The notes: generated from the letters alone by a model not told the origin. Positions 1 to 11,149 are shown, counted from the first letter of the stretch. The stretch: DNA of 58,308 nt from Streptococcus lactarius (GCF_016642265.1 NZ_MRXX01000004.1:37418-95725), one strand, 5' to 3'. Translations and numbers: made by a program.

Positions 1-48
1 GACGACGAAATCGAATTCTAAAGAATTACCGATTTCTGTCCCACTCTC
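1..48 (-). repeat. Terminator-type intergenic repeat, truncated by window edge
   Basis: Read on the minus strand this begins GAGAGTGGGACAGAAATCGG and continues to CGATTTCGTCGTC, where the window ends. AGAAATCG and CGATTTCGTC can pair, giving a long hairpin immediately after the HAD gene, whose TGA stop overlaps the first bases. The same sequence, with a few substitutions, lies at 58231-58308 on the plus strand after tag. It probably serves as a 3' end hairpin; it lacks a clear T-run within the visible part. Confidence 0.75.
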
Positions 49-676
49 ATTTTTTTAATGTTGAAAGAATTTCAAGAGGGGTGTGGCAAATATAATCTGG
101 TGAATAAAGAAGCAGGTCATCTAGATCTCCAAATCCCCAGGTAACTGCCATTGTTTTAATGCCAACTGTTTGACCTCCAATGAGGTCAAATTTTGTATCT
201 CCAATGATTAGTGCTTGATCTCTTGGAATGCTATTGCTTGACAAGGCATATTGGATAACATCAGCCTTGTGAACACGGTCGAGGCTTGAACCATAAATCC
301 CATTAAAGTAGGTTGCAATTTCTAAATCTTGACACATTTGTAAAGCTACTGGTTCATATTTTGAAGTTGTGACGTAAAGCTGTAAACCTTCATTTTTCAA
401 AGCTGTCAAAGCTTCAGTAATATGAGAAAATAGGGTTGATTCATACTGCCCTTTTTCATGATAATACTGGCGATAGATAGTGACTGCTTGATCTACCAAA
501 TCTTCAGGAAGAGTAGCTTCAAAACTAGAAATCAAAGGTGGCCCCATAAAACTTCGAATGGTTTTGGCATCGGGTTCTGGAACTTTTAATACGTCAAACG
601 TGTGTTGAAAACTGTTTGCTATGCCTTTTGAACTGTCGACTAATGTTCCATCTAAGTCAAATAATAATGCTTGCAT
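47..676 (-). CDS. HAD-superfamily phosphatase (phosphoglycolate phosphatase-like)
   Basis: A 209-residue cytosolic HAD hydrolase. Motif I is FDLDGTLVDS at residues 6-15 (nucleophile Asp7 and acid Asp9), a helical cap follows, TTSK resembles motif II, and IGDTKFD near residue 162 is motif IV. This is the Gph/PgpP-like subgroup that removes phosphate from small metabolites; the substrate cannot be read from sequence. I chose the ATG at 676 because GGAG lies eight bases upstream; the frame also opens at a TTG at 688 inside the end of sdaAA. It starts directly after the sdaAA stop codon, so it is the third gene of the serine dehydratase operon, perhaps for metabolite clean-up. Confidence 0.85.
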   Translation of the reverse strand: MQALLFDLDGTLVDSSKGIANSFQHTFDVLKVPEPDAKTIRSFMGPPLISSFEATLPEDLVDQAVTIYRQYYHEKGQYESTLFSHITEALTALKNEGLQLYVTTSKYEPVALQMCQDLEIATYFNGIYGSSLDRVHKADVIQYALSSNSIPRDQALIIGDTKFDLIGGQTVGIKTMAVTWGFGDLDDLLLYSPDYICHTPLEILSTLKK

Positions 677-677
677 C

Positions 678-1550
678 TTATTCTCCAAATATTTCTTTTT
701 GCAATTTACGACCGGTTGGTGTTGCAGCTAAACCACCTTCTGCAGTTTCTCTAAAGGCGGTTGGCAGACTAGACCCAACTTGGTACATAGCATCAATCAC
801 TTCATCGACAGGGATTTTTGATTCGATACCTGCCAAGGCCATATCAGCAGCAATAAAGGCATAACTAGCTCCCATTGCATTTCGTTTGACACACGGAACT
901 TCAACCAGTCCTGCTACAGGATCGCAAATGAGTCCGAGCATATTTTTGATCACGAAACAGATCGCTTGACTAGCCTGATATGGAGTTCCTCCAGCAGCAA
1001 GTGTCAGGGCGGCTGCACTCATGGCTGAAGCCGATCCAACTTCGGCTTGACAACCACCTTCTGCACCTGAAATAGAAGCATTATTGGCGATGACTAAACC
1101 AAAAGCCCCTGCAGCTAATAGAAATTCTAATTGTTGTTGATGGGTTAACCCTAATTTTTGGGTTGCAGCTGTGAGGACAGCAGGCAGACAACCAGCAGAT
1201 CCTGCAGTGGGTGTCGCACAGACAAGCCCCATCTTGGCATTGTGTTCGTTGACAGCAATAGCGTTCTTAGCAGCCGTTAAGACAGTTACATCCGACAAGG
1301 TTTTTCCTGCTTGGATATAGCGATCTAATTTTGCAGCATCTCCTCCGGTTAATCCACTACGTGAATGGTTTTCATCTAAACCCAATCGAACAGAATCAAT
1401 CATTACTTCGAGATTTCGTGTCATTAATCGTAAGACTTCCTCACGTTCTCGACCGGTTAATTCGTATTCGGTTGCAATCATTAATTCAGCAACGTTTCCT
1501 GCATATTGTGAGTTTGCTTGTTCTACGAGGTCTACAATTGAATAAAACAT
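678..1550 (-). CDS. sdaAA: L-serine dehydratase, iron-sulfur-dependent, alpha subunit
   Basis: A 290-residue alpha subunit of the two-part L-serine ammonia-lyase that converts L-serine to pyruvate and ammonia. Cysteines expected to hold the [4Fe-4S] cluster are visible in CATPTAGSAGC (about residues 111-121), GLICDPVAG and VEVPCVKRNA. Gly-rich segments ISGAEGGCQAEVGSASAMS are typical of the family. Length is normal for the split Firmicutes form. The ATG at 1550 follows AAGGAGTCGGT. It lies 9 bp after sdaAB and 1 bp before the HAD gene, a compact leftward operon. The same sdaAB/sdaAA pair beside a LysM protein is known in other streptococci. Confidence 0.95.
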   Translation of the reverse strand: MFYSIVDLVEQANSQYAGNVAELMIATEYELTGREREEVLRLMTRNLEVMIDSVRLGLDENHSRSGLTGGDAAKLDRYIQAGKTLSDVTVLTAAKNAIAVNEHNAKMGLVCATPTAGSAGCLPAVLTAATQKLGLTHQQQLEFLLAAGAFGLVIANNASISGAEGGCQAEVGSASAMSAAALTLAAGGTPYQASQAICFVIKNMLGLICDPVAGLVEVPCVKRNAMGASYAFIAADMALAGIESKIPVDEVIDAMYQVGSSLPTAFRETAEGGLAATPTGRKLQKEIFGE

Positions 1551-1559
1551 ACCGACTCC

Positions 1560-2231
1560 TTATTTGAAAAAGTTGACATTATGGAGGTGAGGAATTTTAC
1601 GAATATCTTTAAGAGCTTCCTCGCAACTTCTTGAGTCAACCTCAATAATCATAATTGCTTTTTCCCCTGCTTTTTCCCGTGTTACGTTCATTTGAGCGAT
1701 ATTAATATCGTAACGAGAAAGAGCATCTGTCACATGAGCAATCATACCAGGAACATCTTGGTGAACGATGATAATGGTTGGTGTGTTCATATTTAAAGAA
1801 ATAGCAAAGCCGTTTAACTCAGTGACCTGAATATTTCCACCACCGATGGAAATTCCTGTTACGGAAATTGTTTTGTGGTCATTTTTGACCGTAATAGTCG
1901 TTGTATTTGGGTGCGGAGCATTGCTTTCTTTTTGGATGGACCAAACGATGCGAATGCCACGTTTATGGGCAATTTCAAGGCTATTAGGGATTCTTGGATC
2001 ATCTGTATCCATGCCCAGTATACCTGCAACCAAAGCTAAATCTGTTCCGTGGCCGCGGTAGGTTTTTGCAAAGGAATTAAATAATTGAAATTCGACTTCT
2101 TTTGGTTCCTCTCCGAAAATAGAAGAAACGATTTTACCAATTCTTACAGCACCTGCTGTGTGGCTACTGGATGGTCCAATCATGACAGGGCCGATAATAT
2201 CAAAAACAGATTGGAATTTTAAAGAGTTCAT
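1560..2231 (-). CDS. sdaAB: L-serine dehydratase, iron-sulfur-dependent, beta subunit
   Basis: A 223-residue beta subunit. The first part (about 1-140) carries the family signature GPVMIGPSSSHTAGAVRIG at residues 14-32; the C-terminal 75 residues (about 145-218) form an ACT domain with TPTIIIVHQDVPGMIAHVTD, a fold that usually binds an amino acid. It is the first gene of the leftward operon and pairs with SdaAA. ATG 2231 has a GGAG-containing ribosome site upstream. An extended -10 (TGATATAAT on the minus strand) sits at 2262-2270, about 30 bp before the start. Confidence 0.95.
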   Translation of the reverse strand: MNSLKFQSVFDIIGPVMIGPSSSHTAGAVRIGKIVSSIFGEEPKEVEFQLFNSFAKTYRGHGTDLALVAGILGMDTDDPRIPNSLEIAHKRGIRIVWSIQKESNAPHPNTTTITVKNDHKTISVTGISIGGGNIQVTELNGFAISLNMNTPTIIIVHQDVPGMIAHVTDALSRYDINIAQMNVTREKAGEKAIMIIEVDSRSCEEALKDIRKIPHLHNVNFFK

Positions 2232-2261
2232 ACCTCTGCTCCTTTACAATCAATTTACTTC

Positions 2262-2270
2262 ATTATATCA
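2262..2270 (-). promoter_or_regulatory. Extended -10 of the sdaAB-sdaAA-HAD operon
   Basis: The minus strand reads TTGATATAAT, a TG-N-TATAAT extended -10 element. No convincing -35 is seen. It is correctly placed for the sda operon. Confidence 0.5.
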
Positions 2271-2460
2271 AATATGACTTCTGAATGCTTTTATTTTTTC
2301 TGAAAACGAGCAGAAATCTTAAAAGAGCCTTAAAGCATTTATATTAGCCTAGAACTTTAGCATTTCTAACATCTAATTGAAATATTTGATACATAATTTC
2401 AATAAAGATGAAATATTTCTTGTGTAGTATAGATGTATACCAATAAAGGAGTACATAATA

Positions 2461-3003
2461 ATGAATAAAAAACAAATGATGAAACATGTGATTGGACTAG
2501 GTTTACTTGCAGGATTTTTCTTTCCAATTGTCGCTAATGCTGATTCTTATACTGTAAAATCAGGTGATACTTTATCAGCTATTGCAAAAGAAAAAAATAC
2601 AACGGTTGATGCAATTGCTAAGAAAAATAAGATTAGTAATGTGAATCTTATCACAGTTGGACAAGTTCTTGAGATTGAAGATGTGAATGCAACGAATAAA
2701 ACTTCAGAGCAAGCTACCACTAGTAAAACTGACACTACACAAGCAACAACTAGTGTGTCTGCTTCAGATGGCTTGAGTGCAGAAGATGCAGCGGCCAAGG
2801 TATGGATTGCCCAAAAAGAATCAAGTGGTAGTTATACAGCACAAAACGGTCAATATTATGGTCGTTACCAGTTGTCACTTTCTTATTTAAACGGTGATTT
2901 GTCACCAGAAAACCAGGAAAAAGTAGCCAATCAATATGTTGTCAACCGATATGGATCATGGTCGGCAGCTAAAAACTTTTGGTTGGCAAATGGTTGGTAT
3001 TAA
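2461..3003 (+). CDS. Secreted LysM-domain protein with C-terminal lysozyme-like/Apf-type domain
   Basis: A 180-residue exported protein. Residues 1-27 are a signal peptide (KKQMMK, hydrophobic core, cleavage near VANA-DS). One LysM module (about 29-73, YTVKSGDTLSAIAKEKN) should bind peptidoglycan. A Thr/Ser-rich linker (75-105) leads to a compact C-terminal domain (110-180) with WIAQKESSGSYTAQNGQYYGRY and ending NFWLANGWY, the arrangement of transglycosylase-like/aggregation-promoting proteins; the Glu in QKES is the likely catalytic residue. AAAGGAG precedes the ATG. It is monocistronic, with a terminator at 3014-3039. Likely a wall hydrolase; enzyme activity is inferred, not shown. Confidence 0.85.
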   Translation: MNKKQMMKHVIGLGLLAGFFFPIVANADSYTVKSGDTLSAIAKEKNTTVDAIAKKNKISNVNLITVGQVLEIEDVNATNKTSEQATTSKTDTTQATTSVSASDGLSAEDAAAKVWIAQKESSGSYTAQNGQYYGRYQLSLSYLNGDLSPENQEKVANQYVVNRYGSWSAAKNFWLANGWY

Positions 3004-3013
3004 AATTATTTAG

Positions 3014-3039
3014 AAGAGTTCTTTACGAGGACTCTTTTT
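3014..3039 (+). terminator. Intrinsic terminator after LysM protein
   Basis: AAGAGTTCTT and GAGGACTCTT form a ten-pair stem (with G-U pairs) around a 3-base loop, followed by a T-run. Confidence 0.8.
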
Positions 3040-3095
3040 GCTTTACAGCACTGTAAACTAATCTACAATAACCAACAGGAAGAATAGCAAGATGC

Positions 3096-3124
3096 TTGTT
3101 TTCTACTATAAAGCGTGTTACAAT
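3096..3124 (+). promoter_or_regulatory. Promoter upstream of mnmA
   Basis: TTGTTT and TACAAT are separated by 17 bp, about 80 bp before the mnmA start. The transcript would begin just before the tandem repeat at 3139-3179. Confidence 0.6.
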
Positions 3125-3138
3125 TGATAATGCTCAAA

Positions 3139-3179
3139 ACGACCTTCAATCGTTGAAGCAAACCACGACCTTCAATCGT
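3139..3179 (+). repeat. Tandem 15-bp repeat in the mnmA 5' leader
   Basis: ACGACCTTCAATCGT occurs twice, at 3139-3153 and 3165-3179, offset by 26 bp. Each unit is a small dyad (ACGA/TCGT). They lie between the predicted promoter and the mnmA ribosome-binding site, so they are probably transcribed. Function unknown. Confidence 0.7.
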
Positions 3180-3181
3180 GA

Positions 3182-4327
<1,146 letters not shown>

Positions 4328-4355
4328 TTGACAAATTTTCTCAATTTGCTACAAT
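4328..4355 (+). promoter_or_regulatory. Promoter for NUDIX-mnmG
   Basis: TTGACA and TACAAT with a 16-bp spacer begin right after the mnmA stop codon. The leader to the NUDIX ATG is about 105 bases and contains a TGCAGG/CCTGCA hairpin. Confidence 0.7.
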
Positions 4356-4467
4356 GAAATAAGCAATAGAAATGATGGTCAAAGCTCATGGATGTTGCAG
4401 GCTTTTTTGTCCTGCACTTCTTGCGAGTTTTGACTGTTTTTGTGTCGTTTTCAGGGAAAGGGAAAAG

Positions 4468-4923
4468 ATGATTCAACAAGACTTTCGTACCAAATTAGAG
4501 AATACGGTTTATGGAGTTAGGGCCACTGCTCTGATTGTAGAAGAGGACAAGTTGTTAGTGGTAGAAGACGCGGATGGCTTTTACACGATTGGTGGGGCTA
4601 TTCAAGTCGGCGAAAGAACGGAAGAGGCTGTAATTCGTGAAGTGAAAGAAGAGCTGGGTGTTAAAGCTCAGGTCGGACAGTTAGCTTTCATTGTAGAAAA
4701 TCGCTTTGAACAAGCAGGTGTCCACTATCATAATATTGAGTTTCATTATTTGGTTGATTTGTTAGAAAGAGCTCCATTGACGATGCAGGAAGATGCAAAG
4801 CAATTACCTTGTCGTTGGATTGCTTTAGATGATTTGCAGACTGTTGACCTGAAACCAGCATTTTTAAAAACCGCCTTACCAGAATGGGACGGACAATTAC
4901 AACACATTCATCTTGAAAAATAG
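4468..4923 (+). CDS. NUDIX hydrolase
   Basis: A 151-residue NUDIX protein. The Nudix box is GGAIQVGERTEEAVIREVKEELG-like: G at about residue 42, then REVKEELG, the Mg-binding REXXEE signature. These enzymes cleave nucleoside diphosphates linked to another group; the substrate is unknown. The frame is open from 4372, but the ATG at 4468 is preceded by a GGGAAAGGGAAAAG purine tract and the upstream residues (Cys/Phe-rich) look like read-through of the leader, so 4468 is preferred. It ends 9 bp before mnmG and is probably cotranscribed with it. Confidence 0.85.
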   Translation: MIQQDFRTKLENTVYGVRATALIVEEDKLLVVEDADGFYTIGGAIQVGERTEEAVIREVKEELGVKAQVGQLAFIVENRFEQAGVHYHNIEFHYLVDLLERAPLTMQEDAKQLPCRWIALDDLQTVDLKPAFLKTALPEWDGQLQHIHLEK

Positions 4924-4932
4924 GAGAGAAAC

Positions 4933-6843
4933 ATGACTTATCATTTTATTGAAGAATACGATATCATTGTCATTGGTGCTGGGCATGCGGGAGTTGAGGC
5001 TTCACTTGCTGCTAGTCGTATGGGCTGTAAGGTATTACTTGCGACCATTAATATTGAGATGCTGGCCTTTATGCCTTGTAATCCATCCATTGGTGGTTCT
5101 GCTAAGGGGATTGTTGTCCGTGAGGTAGACGCTCTTGGCGGAGAAATGGCTAAAAATATCGATAAGACCTATATTCAGATGAAAATGCTTAATACTGGGA
5201 AAGGTCCTGCTGTTCGTGCCCTTCGTGCGCAAGCTGACAAGGAGCTTTACTCTAAGGAAATGCGCAAAACGGTTGAAAATCAAGAAAATCTCACTCTCCG
5301 TCAAACCATGATTGACGAGATTTTGGTAGAAGATGGCAAGGTTGTCGGTGCTCGAACAGCGACTCATCAAGAATACGGTGCAAAGGCTGTTATCGTAACT
5401 ACAGGGACTGCTCTTCGTGGGGAAATCATTATCGGAGACCTCAAGTATTCGTCAGGTCCAAATCACAGTCTAGCATCTGTTAATTTAGCTGATAATCTGA
5501 AAGAATTAGGCTTAGAAATTGGGCGTTTCAAAACGGGGACACCCCCTCGTGTCAAGGCTTCTTCTATCAACTATGACGAAACGGAAATTCAACCAGGAGA
5601 TGAGACACCAAATCACTTCTCCTACACATCACGTGATGAAGATTATCTAAAAGATCAAGTGCCGTGTTGGTTGACCTATACGAATGGTCATAGCCATGAA
5701 ATTATTCAAAATAATCTTTACCGTGCGCCGATGTTTACAGGGGTTGTAAAGGGAGTAGGTCCTCGCTATTGCCCATCTATTGAAGACAAGATTGTGCGTT
5801 TTGCGGACAAAGAACGTCACCAACTCTTCCTTGAGCCGGAAGGTCGAGATACTGAAGAAGTTTACGTTCAAGGCTTGTCAACGAGTCTTCCTGAAGATGT
5901 ACAACGTGACTTGGTGCATTCCATCAAAGGCTTGGAAAATGCTGAGATGATGCGTACTGGTTATGCTATCGAGTACGACATGGTCTTGCCTCATCAGTTA
6001 CGCGCAACACTTGAAACCAAGAAAATCTCAGGACTTTTCACAGCTGGTCAGACAAACGGGACATCAGGTTACGAGGAAGCTGCTGGTCAGGGAATTATTG
6101 CTGGAATCAATGCGGCTTTGAAAATTCAAGGGAAACCTGAGTTGATTTTGAAGCGAAGTGACGGTTATATTGGGGTTATGATTGATGACTTGGTAACCAA
6201 GGGAACTGTTGAACCCTATCGTCTCTTGACCAGTCGTGCTGAATACCGTCTCATTCTCCGTCATGACAATGCAGATATGCGCTTGACAGAGATGGGACGT
6301 GAGATTGGCCTTGTGGATGATGAACGCTGGACTCGCTTTGAAATCAAGAAAAATCAATTTGAAAATGAAATGAAGCGCTTGGACAGCATTAAGTTAAAAC
6401 CTGTAAAGGAAACGAATGATAAAGTTGCTGCAATGGGCTTCAAACCATTGACAGATGCGGTGACAGCCAAGGAATTCCTTCGCCGTCCGGAAGTTTCTTA
6501 CCAAGATGTGGTGGCCTTCATCGGACCAGCTGCTGAGGATTTGGATGACAAGATTATCGAATTGATTGAAACAGAAATCAAGTACGAAGGTTATATCTCA
6601 AAAGCCATGGATCAGGTTGCCAAGATGAAACGTATGGAAGAAAAACGCATTCCAGCCAACATCGATTGGGATGATATTGACTCGATTGCGACTGAAGCGC
6701 GCCAGAAGTTTAAGCTCATCAATCCAGAAACAATTGGTCAGGCAAGTCGGATCTCAGGTGTCAATCCAGCAGATATCTCCATTCTTATGGTGTATCTAGA
6801 AGGTAAAAATCGAAGTATTTCTAAAAACAAGGAAAATCAGTAA
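4933..6843 (+). CDS. mnmG: tRNA uridine-5-carboxymethylaminomethyl enzyme MnmG
   Basis: A 636-residue FAD protein (old name GidA). With MnmE it installs the carboxymethylaminomethyl group at C5 of U34 in several tRNAs. The N-terminal dinucleotide-binding motif is [12 protein letters not shown] (about 12-23). GIDA signatures [11 protein letters not shown] and [20 protein letters not shown] are intact, and a helical C-terminal domain (about 550-630) is the MnmE/tRNA contact region in known structures. GGAGAGAAAC precedes the ATG. MnmE is not in the window. Confidence 0.97.
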   Translation: MTYHFIEEYDIIVIGAGHAGVEASLAASRMGCKVLLATINIEMLAFMPCNPSIGGSAKGIVVREVDALGGEMAKNIDKTYIQMKMLNTGKGPAVRALRAQADKELYSKEMRKTVENQENLTLRQTMIDEILVEDGKVVGARTATHQEYGAKAVIVTTGTALRGEIIIGDLKYSSGPNHSLASVNLADNLKELGLEIGRFKTGTPPRVKASSINYDETEIQPGDETPNHFSYTSRDEDYLKDQVPCWLTYTNGHSHEIIQNNLYRAPMFTGVVKGVGPRYCPSIEDKIVRFADKERHQLFLEPEGRDTEEVYVQGLSTSLPEDVQRDLVHSIKGLENAEMMRTGYAIEYDMVLPHQLRATLETKKISGLFTAGQTNGTSGYEEAAGQGIIAGINAALKIQGKPELILKRSDGYIGVMIDDLVTKGTVEPYRLLTSRAEYRLILRHDNADMRLTEMGREIGLVDDERWTRFEIKKNQFENEMKRLDSIKLKPVKETNDKVAAMGFKPLTDAVTAKEFLRRPEVSYQDVVAFIGPAAEDLDDKIIELIETEIKYEGYISKAMDQVAKMKRMEEKRIPANIDWDDIDSIATEARQKFKLINPETIGQASRISGVNPADISILMVYLEGKNRSISKNKENQ

Positions 6844-6845
6844 GT

Positions 6846-6896
6846 GGGAGCGGGACGGAACAATTGTAGAGGAACAGTTGCTCTGTTCCGCTTTTA
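6846..6896 (+). terminator. Terminator after mnmG
   Basis: GTGGGAGCGGGACGGAACA opens a hairpin whose other arm is TGTTCCGCTTTT. The leading GTGGGAG-GGGAC wording resembles the terminator repeats at 43315 and 58231. Confidence 0.7.
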
Positions 6897-7029
6897 ATGA
6901 TCGTGTTTGTTATTTTATTGACATTGTTGTCAACGAAGTATACAGCTGTGTGAAGGAGTACCTCATTATTTTTGCTGGCTTATCTTGTTAGAAATAGAGA
7001 GAAACCTCGCATTTTAGGGCTATTTGTGG

Positions 7030-7035
7030 TATAAT
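7030..7035 (+). promoter_or_regulatory. Extended -10 of gdpP operon
   Basis: TGTGGTATAAT gives a TG-N extended -10 about 15 bp before the gdpP start, so the leader is very short. No good -35 is visible. Confidence 0.6.
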
Positions 7036-7050
7036 TTCGAGAAGAGGTTT

Positions 7051-9030
7051 ATGATGAAAAAAATTCGCTTATCCTTCATCCATTATGTCTTAATTGGCTG
7101 TATCTCGTTTGCAATTTTAGCAATCTTTTTAAGAATTTTCGGTAAAGGGTATGTTACTCTAGCCGCTATTTTTCTGGTCATAACCGGCTTAATTGCTCTC
7201 TTTGAATACCAGTTACAGATTTCAGAGTTGGATGAATTAGAACAAATACAATACGTGAACCATCAGGCAGAAAGTGGACTAGCTTCTCTCCTTGACAAAA
7301 TGCCAGTTGGAGTCATCAAGATGAATGCTGAATCAAATGAAGTGGAGTGGTTTAACCCTTATGCTGAATTGATTTTTTCAACAGATGATGGCGATTTTGA
7401 CGTTGATTTATTAAAAAAACTCCTCAATAGCTTGTTTGAGGATAAAGGACATTATGTTACTGTTGCGGATAAAAAATATTCTGTTTATTTTGACCAAACA
7501 GCAAGTGTTGTTTATTTTTTTGATGTTTCCAGTGAATATGAGGCAACTGTGGGTCTGGTGACAACGCGTCCTGTAATCGGTATTATCTCTGTTGATAATT
7601 ACGATGATTTGGAAGATGTTATTTCAGACTCTGATATTAGCCATATTAATACTTTTATCGCTAATTTCGTTGAGGAGTTTACAGCTCAATATCATATGTT
7701 TTATAGACGTGTAGGAATGGATCGTTTCTATTTGTTTACAGATTACACGGTTTTAGAGCAATTGATGGAGTCTAAATTCTCTGTTATTGATCAGTTTCGT
7801 GAAGATGCTCAGAAAAGAGAACTCCCCATTACTTTGAGTATGGGATTCTCTTATGGAGATGGTGGACATGATCAAATAGGGAAAATCGCCCTTCTAAATT
7901 TGAACTTGGCTGAAGTTCGAGGTGGGGACCAGGCTGTTGTCAAGGAAAATGATGAACAAAAAAACCCAATTTTCTTCGGGGGTGGAACTGCTTCAGCTGT
8001 GAAACGGACCCGAACTCGGACACGCGCCATGATGACAGCTATTTCGGATAAGATTAAATCAGTTGATCAAGTCTTTATAGTTGGACATAAAAATCTCGAT
8101 ATGGATGCCTTGGGTGCATCTGTGGGGATGCAATTTTTCTCAAGTAATATTTTGAAGCCTTCCTATGTGGTCTATGATCCAAGTGCTATGGCTAGTGATA
8201 TTTCAAGGGCCATTACGAAATTAGAAGATGAGCAGGTCACGAAGCTTCTTACCGTAGAAGATGCCATGCGTATGGTAACGGATCGGTCTTTACTGATTAT
8301 GGTGGATCATTCGAAAACGGCGTTGACCTTATCAAAGGATTTTTATAAAGAGTTTCAACAGATTATTGTAATTGACCATCATCGTCGAGATGATGATTTC
8401 CCAGAAAATGTCTTGATCACCTATATTGAGAGTGGTGCAAGTAGTGCAAGTGAATTGGTGAGTGAGCTTATTCAGTTCCAGAAATCTAAGAAAAATCGGT
8501 TAACCAAGATTCAAGCTAGTGTCTTGATGGCTGGAATTATGCTAGATACAAAGAACTTCTCTGCTCGTGTAACAAGTCGGACCTTTGATGTCGCTAGTTA
8601 TCTTCGCTCAAGAGGTAGTGATAGTGTAACCATTCAAGAAATCTCTGCGATTCAGTTTGATGAATACCGTGAGGTCAATGAGCTGATTCTGACTGGTGAG
8701 AAGGTCTTTCCACATATCATTGTGGCCTGCGCCCACTCGACCAAGCCCTATGATTCGGTAACGATTAGTAAGGCGGCAGATAGCATGCTGGCTATGTCAG
8801 AGATAGAAGCCTCATTTGTGATTGCTCATAATCAAAATGGAACGATCTCCATTTCAGCTCGAAGTCGGAGCAAGATCAATGTCCAACGAATTATGGAACA
8901 ACTAGGCGGAGGAGGGCATTTCAACTCTGCCGCTTCTCAAATTGAAGGACAAGACTTGGCTTGTGTCCGTCAGCAGCTGATTGAAATCATTGGAAATGAA
9001 GTTACGATTGAAAAGGAGAATGTAGAATGA
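7051..9030 (+). CDS. gdpP: Cyclic-di-AMP phosphodiesterase GdpP
   Basis: A 659-residue membrane-bound enzyme that hydrolyses c-di-AMP to pApA, tuning potassium and wall homeostasis. Two transmembrane helices lie at about 8-50, then a PAS-like domain (60-150), a degenerate GGDEF domain (about 165-295), and a DHH/DHHA1 phosphodiesterase (about 330-650). Metal ligands are visible in [17 protein letters not shown] and [21 protein letters not shown] is the DHHA1 signature. I start at the ATG at 7051, since the upstream extension to 7024 runs through the -10. It overlaps rplI by 4 bp, the usual gdpP-rplI-dnaB operon. Confidence 0.96.
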   Translation: MMKKIRLSFIHYVLIGCISFAILAIFLRIFGKGYVTLAAIFLVITGLIALFEYQLQISELDELEQIQYVNHQAESGLASLLDKMPVGVIKMNAESNEVEWFNPYAELIFSTDDGDFDVDLLKKLLNSLFEDKGHYVTVADKKYSVYFDQTASVVYFFDVSSEYEATVGLVTTRPVIGIISVDNYDDLEDVISDSDISHINTFIANFVEEFTAQYHMFYRRVGMDRFYLFTDYTVLEQLMESKFSVIDQFREDAQKRELPITLSMGFSYGDGGHDQIGKIALLNLNLAEVRGGDQAVVKENDEQKNPIFFGGGTASAVKRTRTRTRAMMTAISDKIKSVDQVFIVGHKNLDMDALGASVGMQFFSSNILKPSYVVYDPSAMASDISRAITKLEDEQVTKLLTVEDAMRMVTDRSLLIMVDHSKTALTLSKDFYKEFQQIIVIDHHRRDDDFPENVLITYIESGASSASELVSELIQFQKSKKNRLTKIQASVLMAGIMLDTKNFSARVTSRTFDVASYLRSRGSDSVTIQEISAIQFDEYREVNELILTGEKVFPHIIVACAHSTKPYDSVTISKAADSMLAMSEIEASFVIAHNQNGTISISARSRSKINVQRIMEQLGGGGHFNSAASQIEGQDLACVRQQLIEIIGNEVTIEKENVE

Positions 9031-9479
9031 AAGTAATTTTTTTAGCGGATGTCAAAGGTAAAGGTAAAAAAGGTGAAATCAAAGAAGTGCCTACCGGGTA
9101 TGCTCAAAATTTTTTGATCAAGAAGAACCTAGCAAAAGAAGCCAACGCCCAAGCAATTGGGGAACTTCGTGGAAAGCAAAAGTCCGAAGAAAAAGCGCAT
9201 GCTGAATTAGTAGCAGAGGCGCAAAGTATTAAGGCAAAATTAGAGAACGAAGCAACTGTTGTTCAGTTTACGGAAAAGATTGGACCAGATGGCCGTACTT
9301 TCGGCTCTATTACCAATAAAAAAATTGCAGAAGAACTTGAGAAACAATTTGGCATTAAAATTGATAAACGTCATATCCAAGTTGCTTCTCCAATCCGATC
9401 AACTGGTTTAATTGATGTTCCTGTAAAAATCTACCAAGATATTACAGCTATCATAAATATTCGTGTTAACGAAGGGTAA
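9027..9479 (+). CDS. rplI: 50S ribosomal protein L9
   Basis: A 150-residue two-lobed ribosomal protein. The N-terminal 23S-binding domain is [20 protein letters not shown] with the [13 protein letters not shown] signature; a long charged helix (about 45-75) connects to the C-terminal lobe. The start overlaps the gdpP stop by 4 bp (translational coupling), and dnaB follows 24 bp later. Confidence 0.98.
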   Translation: MKVIFLADVKGKGKKGEIKEVPTGYAQNFLIKKNLAKEANAQAIGELRGKQKSEEKAHAELVAEAQSIKAKLENEATVVQFTEKIGPDGRTFGSITNKKIAEELEKQFGIKIDKRHIQVASPIRSTGLIDVPVKIYQDITAIINIRVNEG

Positions 9480-9503
9480 ATACGATCGTTAGAAAGGGTT
9501 TTT

Positions 9504-10862
9504 ATGGCTGAGATAGAGGAATTAAGAACACAACCTCAGGATATTCAGGCTGAACAATCTGTGTTGGGTGCTATCTTTATTGATGAGGGAAAATTGATCT
9601 TTGTTCGTGAATATATCGAGCCTGGGGATTTCTTTAAGTATTCGCACCGTTTGATTTTTAAAGCCATGATTGACCTGGCTGACCGTGGAGATGCGATTGA
9701 TGCAACGACTGTCCGAAATATTTTAGATAGCCAAGGAGATCTGCAAAATATAGGTGGGCTCTCCTATTTGGTAGAAGTGATTAATTCGGTACCAACGTCG
9801 GCTAATGCAGAGTATTATGCAAAAATTGTAGCTGAAAAAGCCGTCCTGCGTCGTTTAATCTCCCGCTTGACAGAGAGTATCAATCAAGCGTATGATGGGG
9901 CAAATCCTTCAGATGAGATCATTGCAGGTGCTGAAAAATCCTTGCTGGATGTCAGCGAAAATGCCAATCGCAGTGGGTTTAGAAATATTCGAGATGTCTT
10001 GAACACCAACTTTGGAAGCTTGGAAGCACGTTCTCTTCAAACGACTGATATCACTGGGATTGCGACAGGTTATCGTGATTTGGATCATATGACAACGGGT
10101 CTCCATGAAGAGGAATTAATCATTGTGGCGGCTCGGCCAGCAGTCGGGAAAACGGCCTTCGCCTTGAATATTGCTCAGAATATCGGAACTAAATTGGACA
10201 AAACAGTCGCTATATTTTCACTCGAAATGGGTGCTGAAAGTTTGGTTGACCGGATGTTAGCGGCAGAAGGTTTGATTGAGTCCCATTCGATTCGGACAGG
10301 TCAATTGACAGATGAAGAATGGCGAAAATATGCGATCGCACAGGGGAATTTGGCCAATGCGAGTATTTACATCGATGATACCCCAGGAATTCGGATCACT
10401 GAGATTCGTTCGAGAGCAAGAAAATTATCACAGGAAACAGGGAATCTCGGTCTTATTCTGATTGACTACCTGCAGCTGATTACAGGGACTGGAAGAGAAA
10501 ATCGTCAACAAGAAGTTTCCGAGATTTCTCGTCAATTAAAGATTTTGGCTAAGGAATTGAAGGTTCCTGTTATTGCATTGAGCCAGCTTTCTCGTGGTGT
10601 GGAGCAACGTCAAGACAAGCGACCTGTTCTTTCAGACATTCGTGAATCAGGATCAATCGAGCAGGATGCAGATATTGTAGCCTTCTTGTATCGTGACGAT
10701 TATTATGATCGTTCTGGAGACGAGAAAGAAGAAGGGATGCCCAACAACACGGTAGAGGTTATTATCGAGAAGAACCGTTCAGGTGCGCGTGGGACAGTAG
10801 AATTAATTTTCCAAAAGGAATACAATAAATTCTCAAGCATTTCAAAGAGAGAGGAGCAATAA
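9504..10862 (+). CDS. dnaB: Replicative DNA helicase (DnaB type; called DnaC in Bacillus)
   Basis: A 452-residue hexameric replicative helicase. The N-terminal helical domain (about 15-120, PQDIQAEQSVLGAIF) binds primase/loader; the RecA-like domain (from about 180) has Walker A AARPAVGKTAFALN, Walker B LILIDYLQLI and SQLSRGVEQR, with the arginine finger region near KNRSGARGTVEL. No intein or frameshift is seen. Third gene of the gdpP-rplI operon. veg begins two bases after its stop. Confidence 0.97.
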   Translation: MAEIEELRTQPQDIQAEQSVLGAIFIDEGKLIFVREYIEPGDFFKYSHRLIFKAMIDLADRGDAIDATTVRNILDSQGDLQNIGGLSYLVEVINSVPTSANAEYYAKIVAEKAVLRRLISRLTESINQAYDGANPSDEIIAGAEKSLLDVSENANRSGFRNIRDVLNTNFGSLEARSLQTTDITGIATGYRDLDHMTTGLHEEELIIVAARPAVGKTAFALNIAQNIGTKLDKTVAIFSLEMGAESLVDRMLAAEGLIESHSIRTGQLTDEEWRKYAIAQGNLANASIYIDDTPGIRITEIRSRARKLSQETGNLGLILIDYLQLITGTGRENRQQEVSEISRQLKILAKELKVPVIALSQLSRGVEQRQDKRPVLSDIRESGSIEQDADIVAFLYRDDYYDRSGDEKEEGMPNNTVEVIIEKNRSGARGTVELIFQKEYNKFSSISKREEQ

Positions 10863-10863
10863 G

Positions 10864-11136
10864 ATGAGTGATGCATTTACAGATGTTGCAAAAATGAAAA
10901 AAATTAAAGAAGAAATTAAGGCCCATGAAGGACAAGTGGTTGAAATGACGCTTGAAAATGGACGGAAACGTCAAAAAAATAAATTTGGACGCTTGATTGA
11001 GGTCTATCCGTCCTTGTTTATCATTGAGTATACAAATGACAATAGCCTACCAGGTGAACCGGCAAATACTTATGTGGAGTCATACACCTATTCAGATATT
11101 TTAACAGAAAAGAATTTGATTCGTTATTTGGATTAA
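10864..11136 (+). CDS. veg: Veg family protein
   Basis: A 90-residue small basic protein. The family core KIKEEIKAHEGQVVEMTLENGRKR and YPSLFIIEYTND is intact. In Bacillus, Veg affects biofilm matrix gene expression; the role in streptococci is not established. It starts 2 bp after dnaB with AGAGGAG just upstream, so it should be translated from the same mRNA. Confidence 0.9.
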   Translation: MSDAFTDVAKMKKIKEEIKAHEGQVVEMTLENGRKRQKNKFGRLIEVYPSLFIIEYTNDNSLPGEPANTYVESYTYSDILTEKNLIRYLD

Positions 11137-11149
11137 TGCAACAAAGTTC

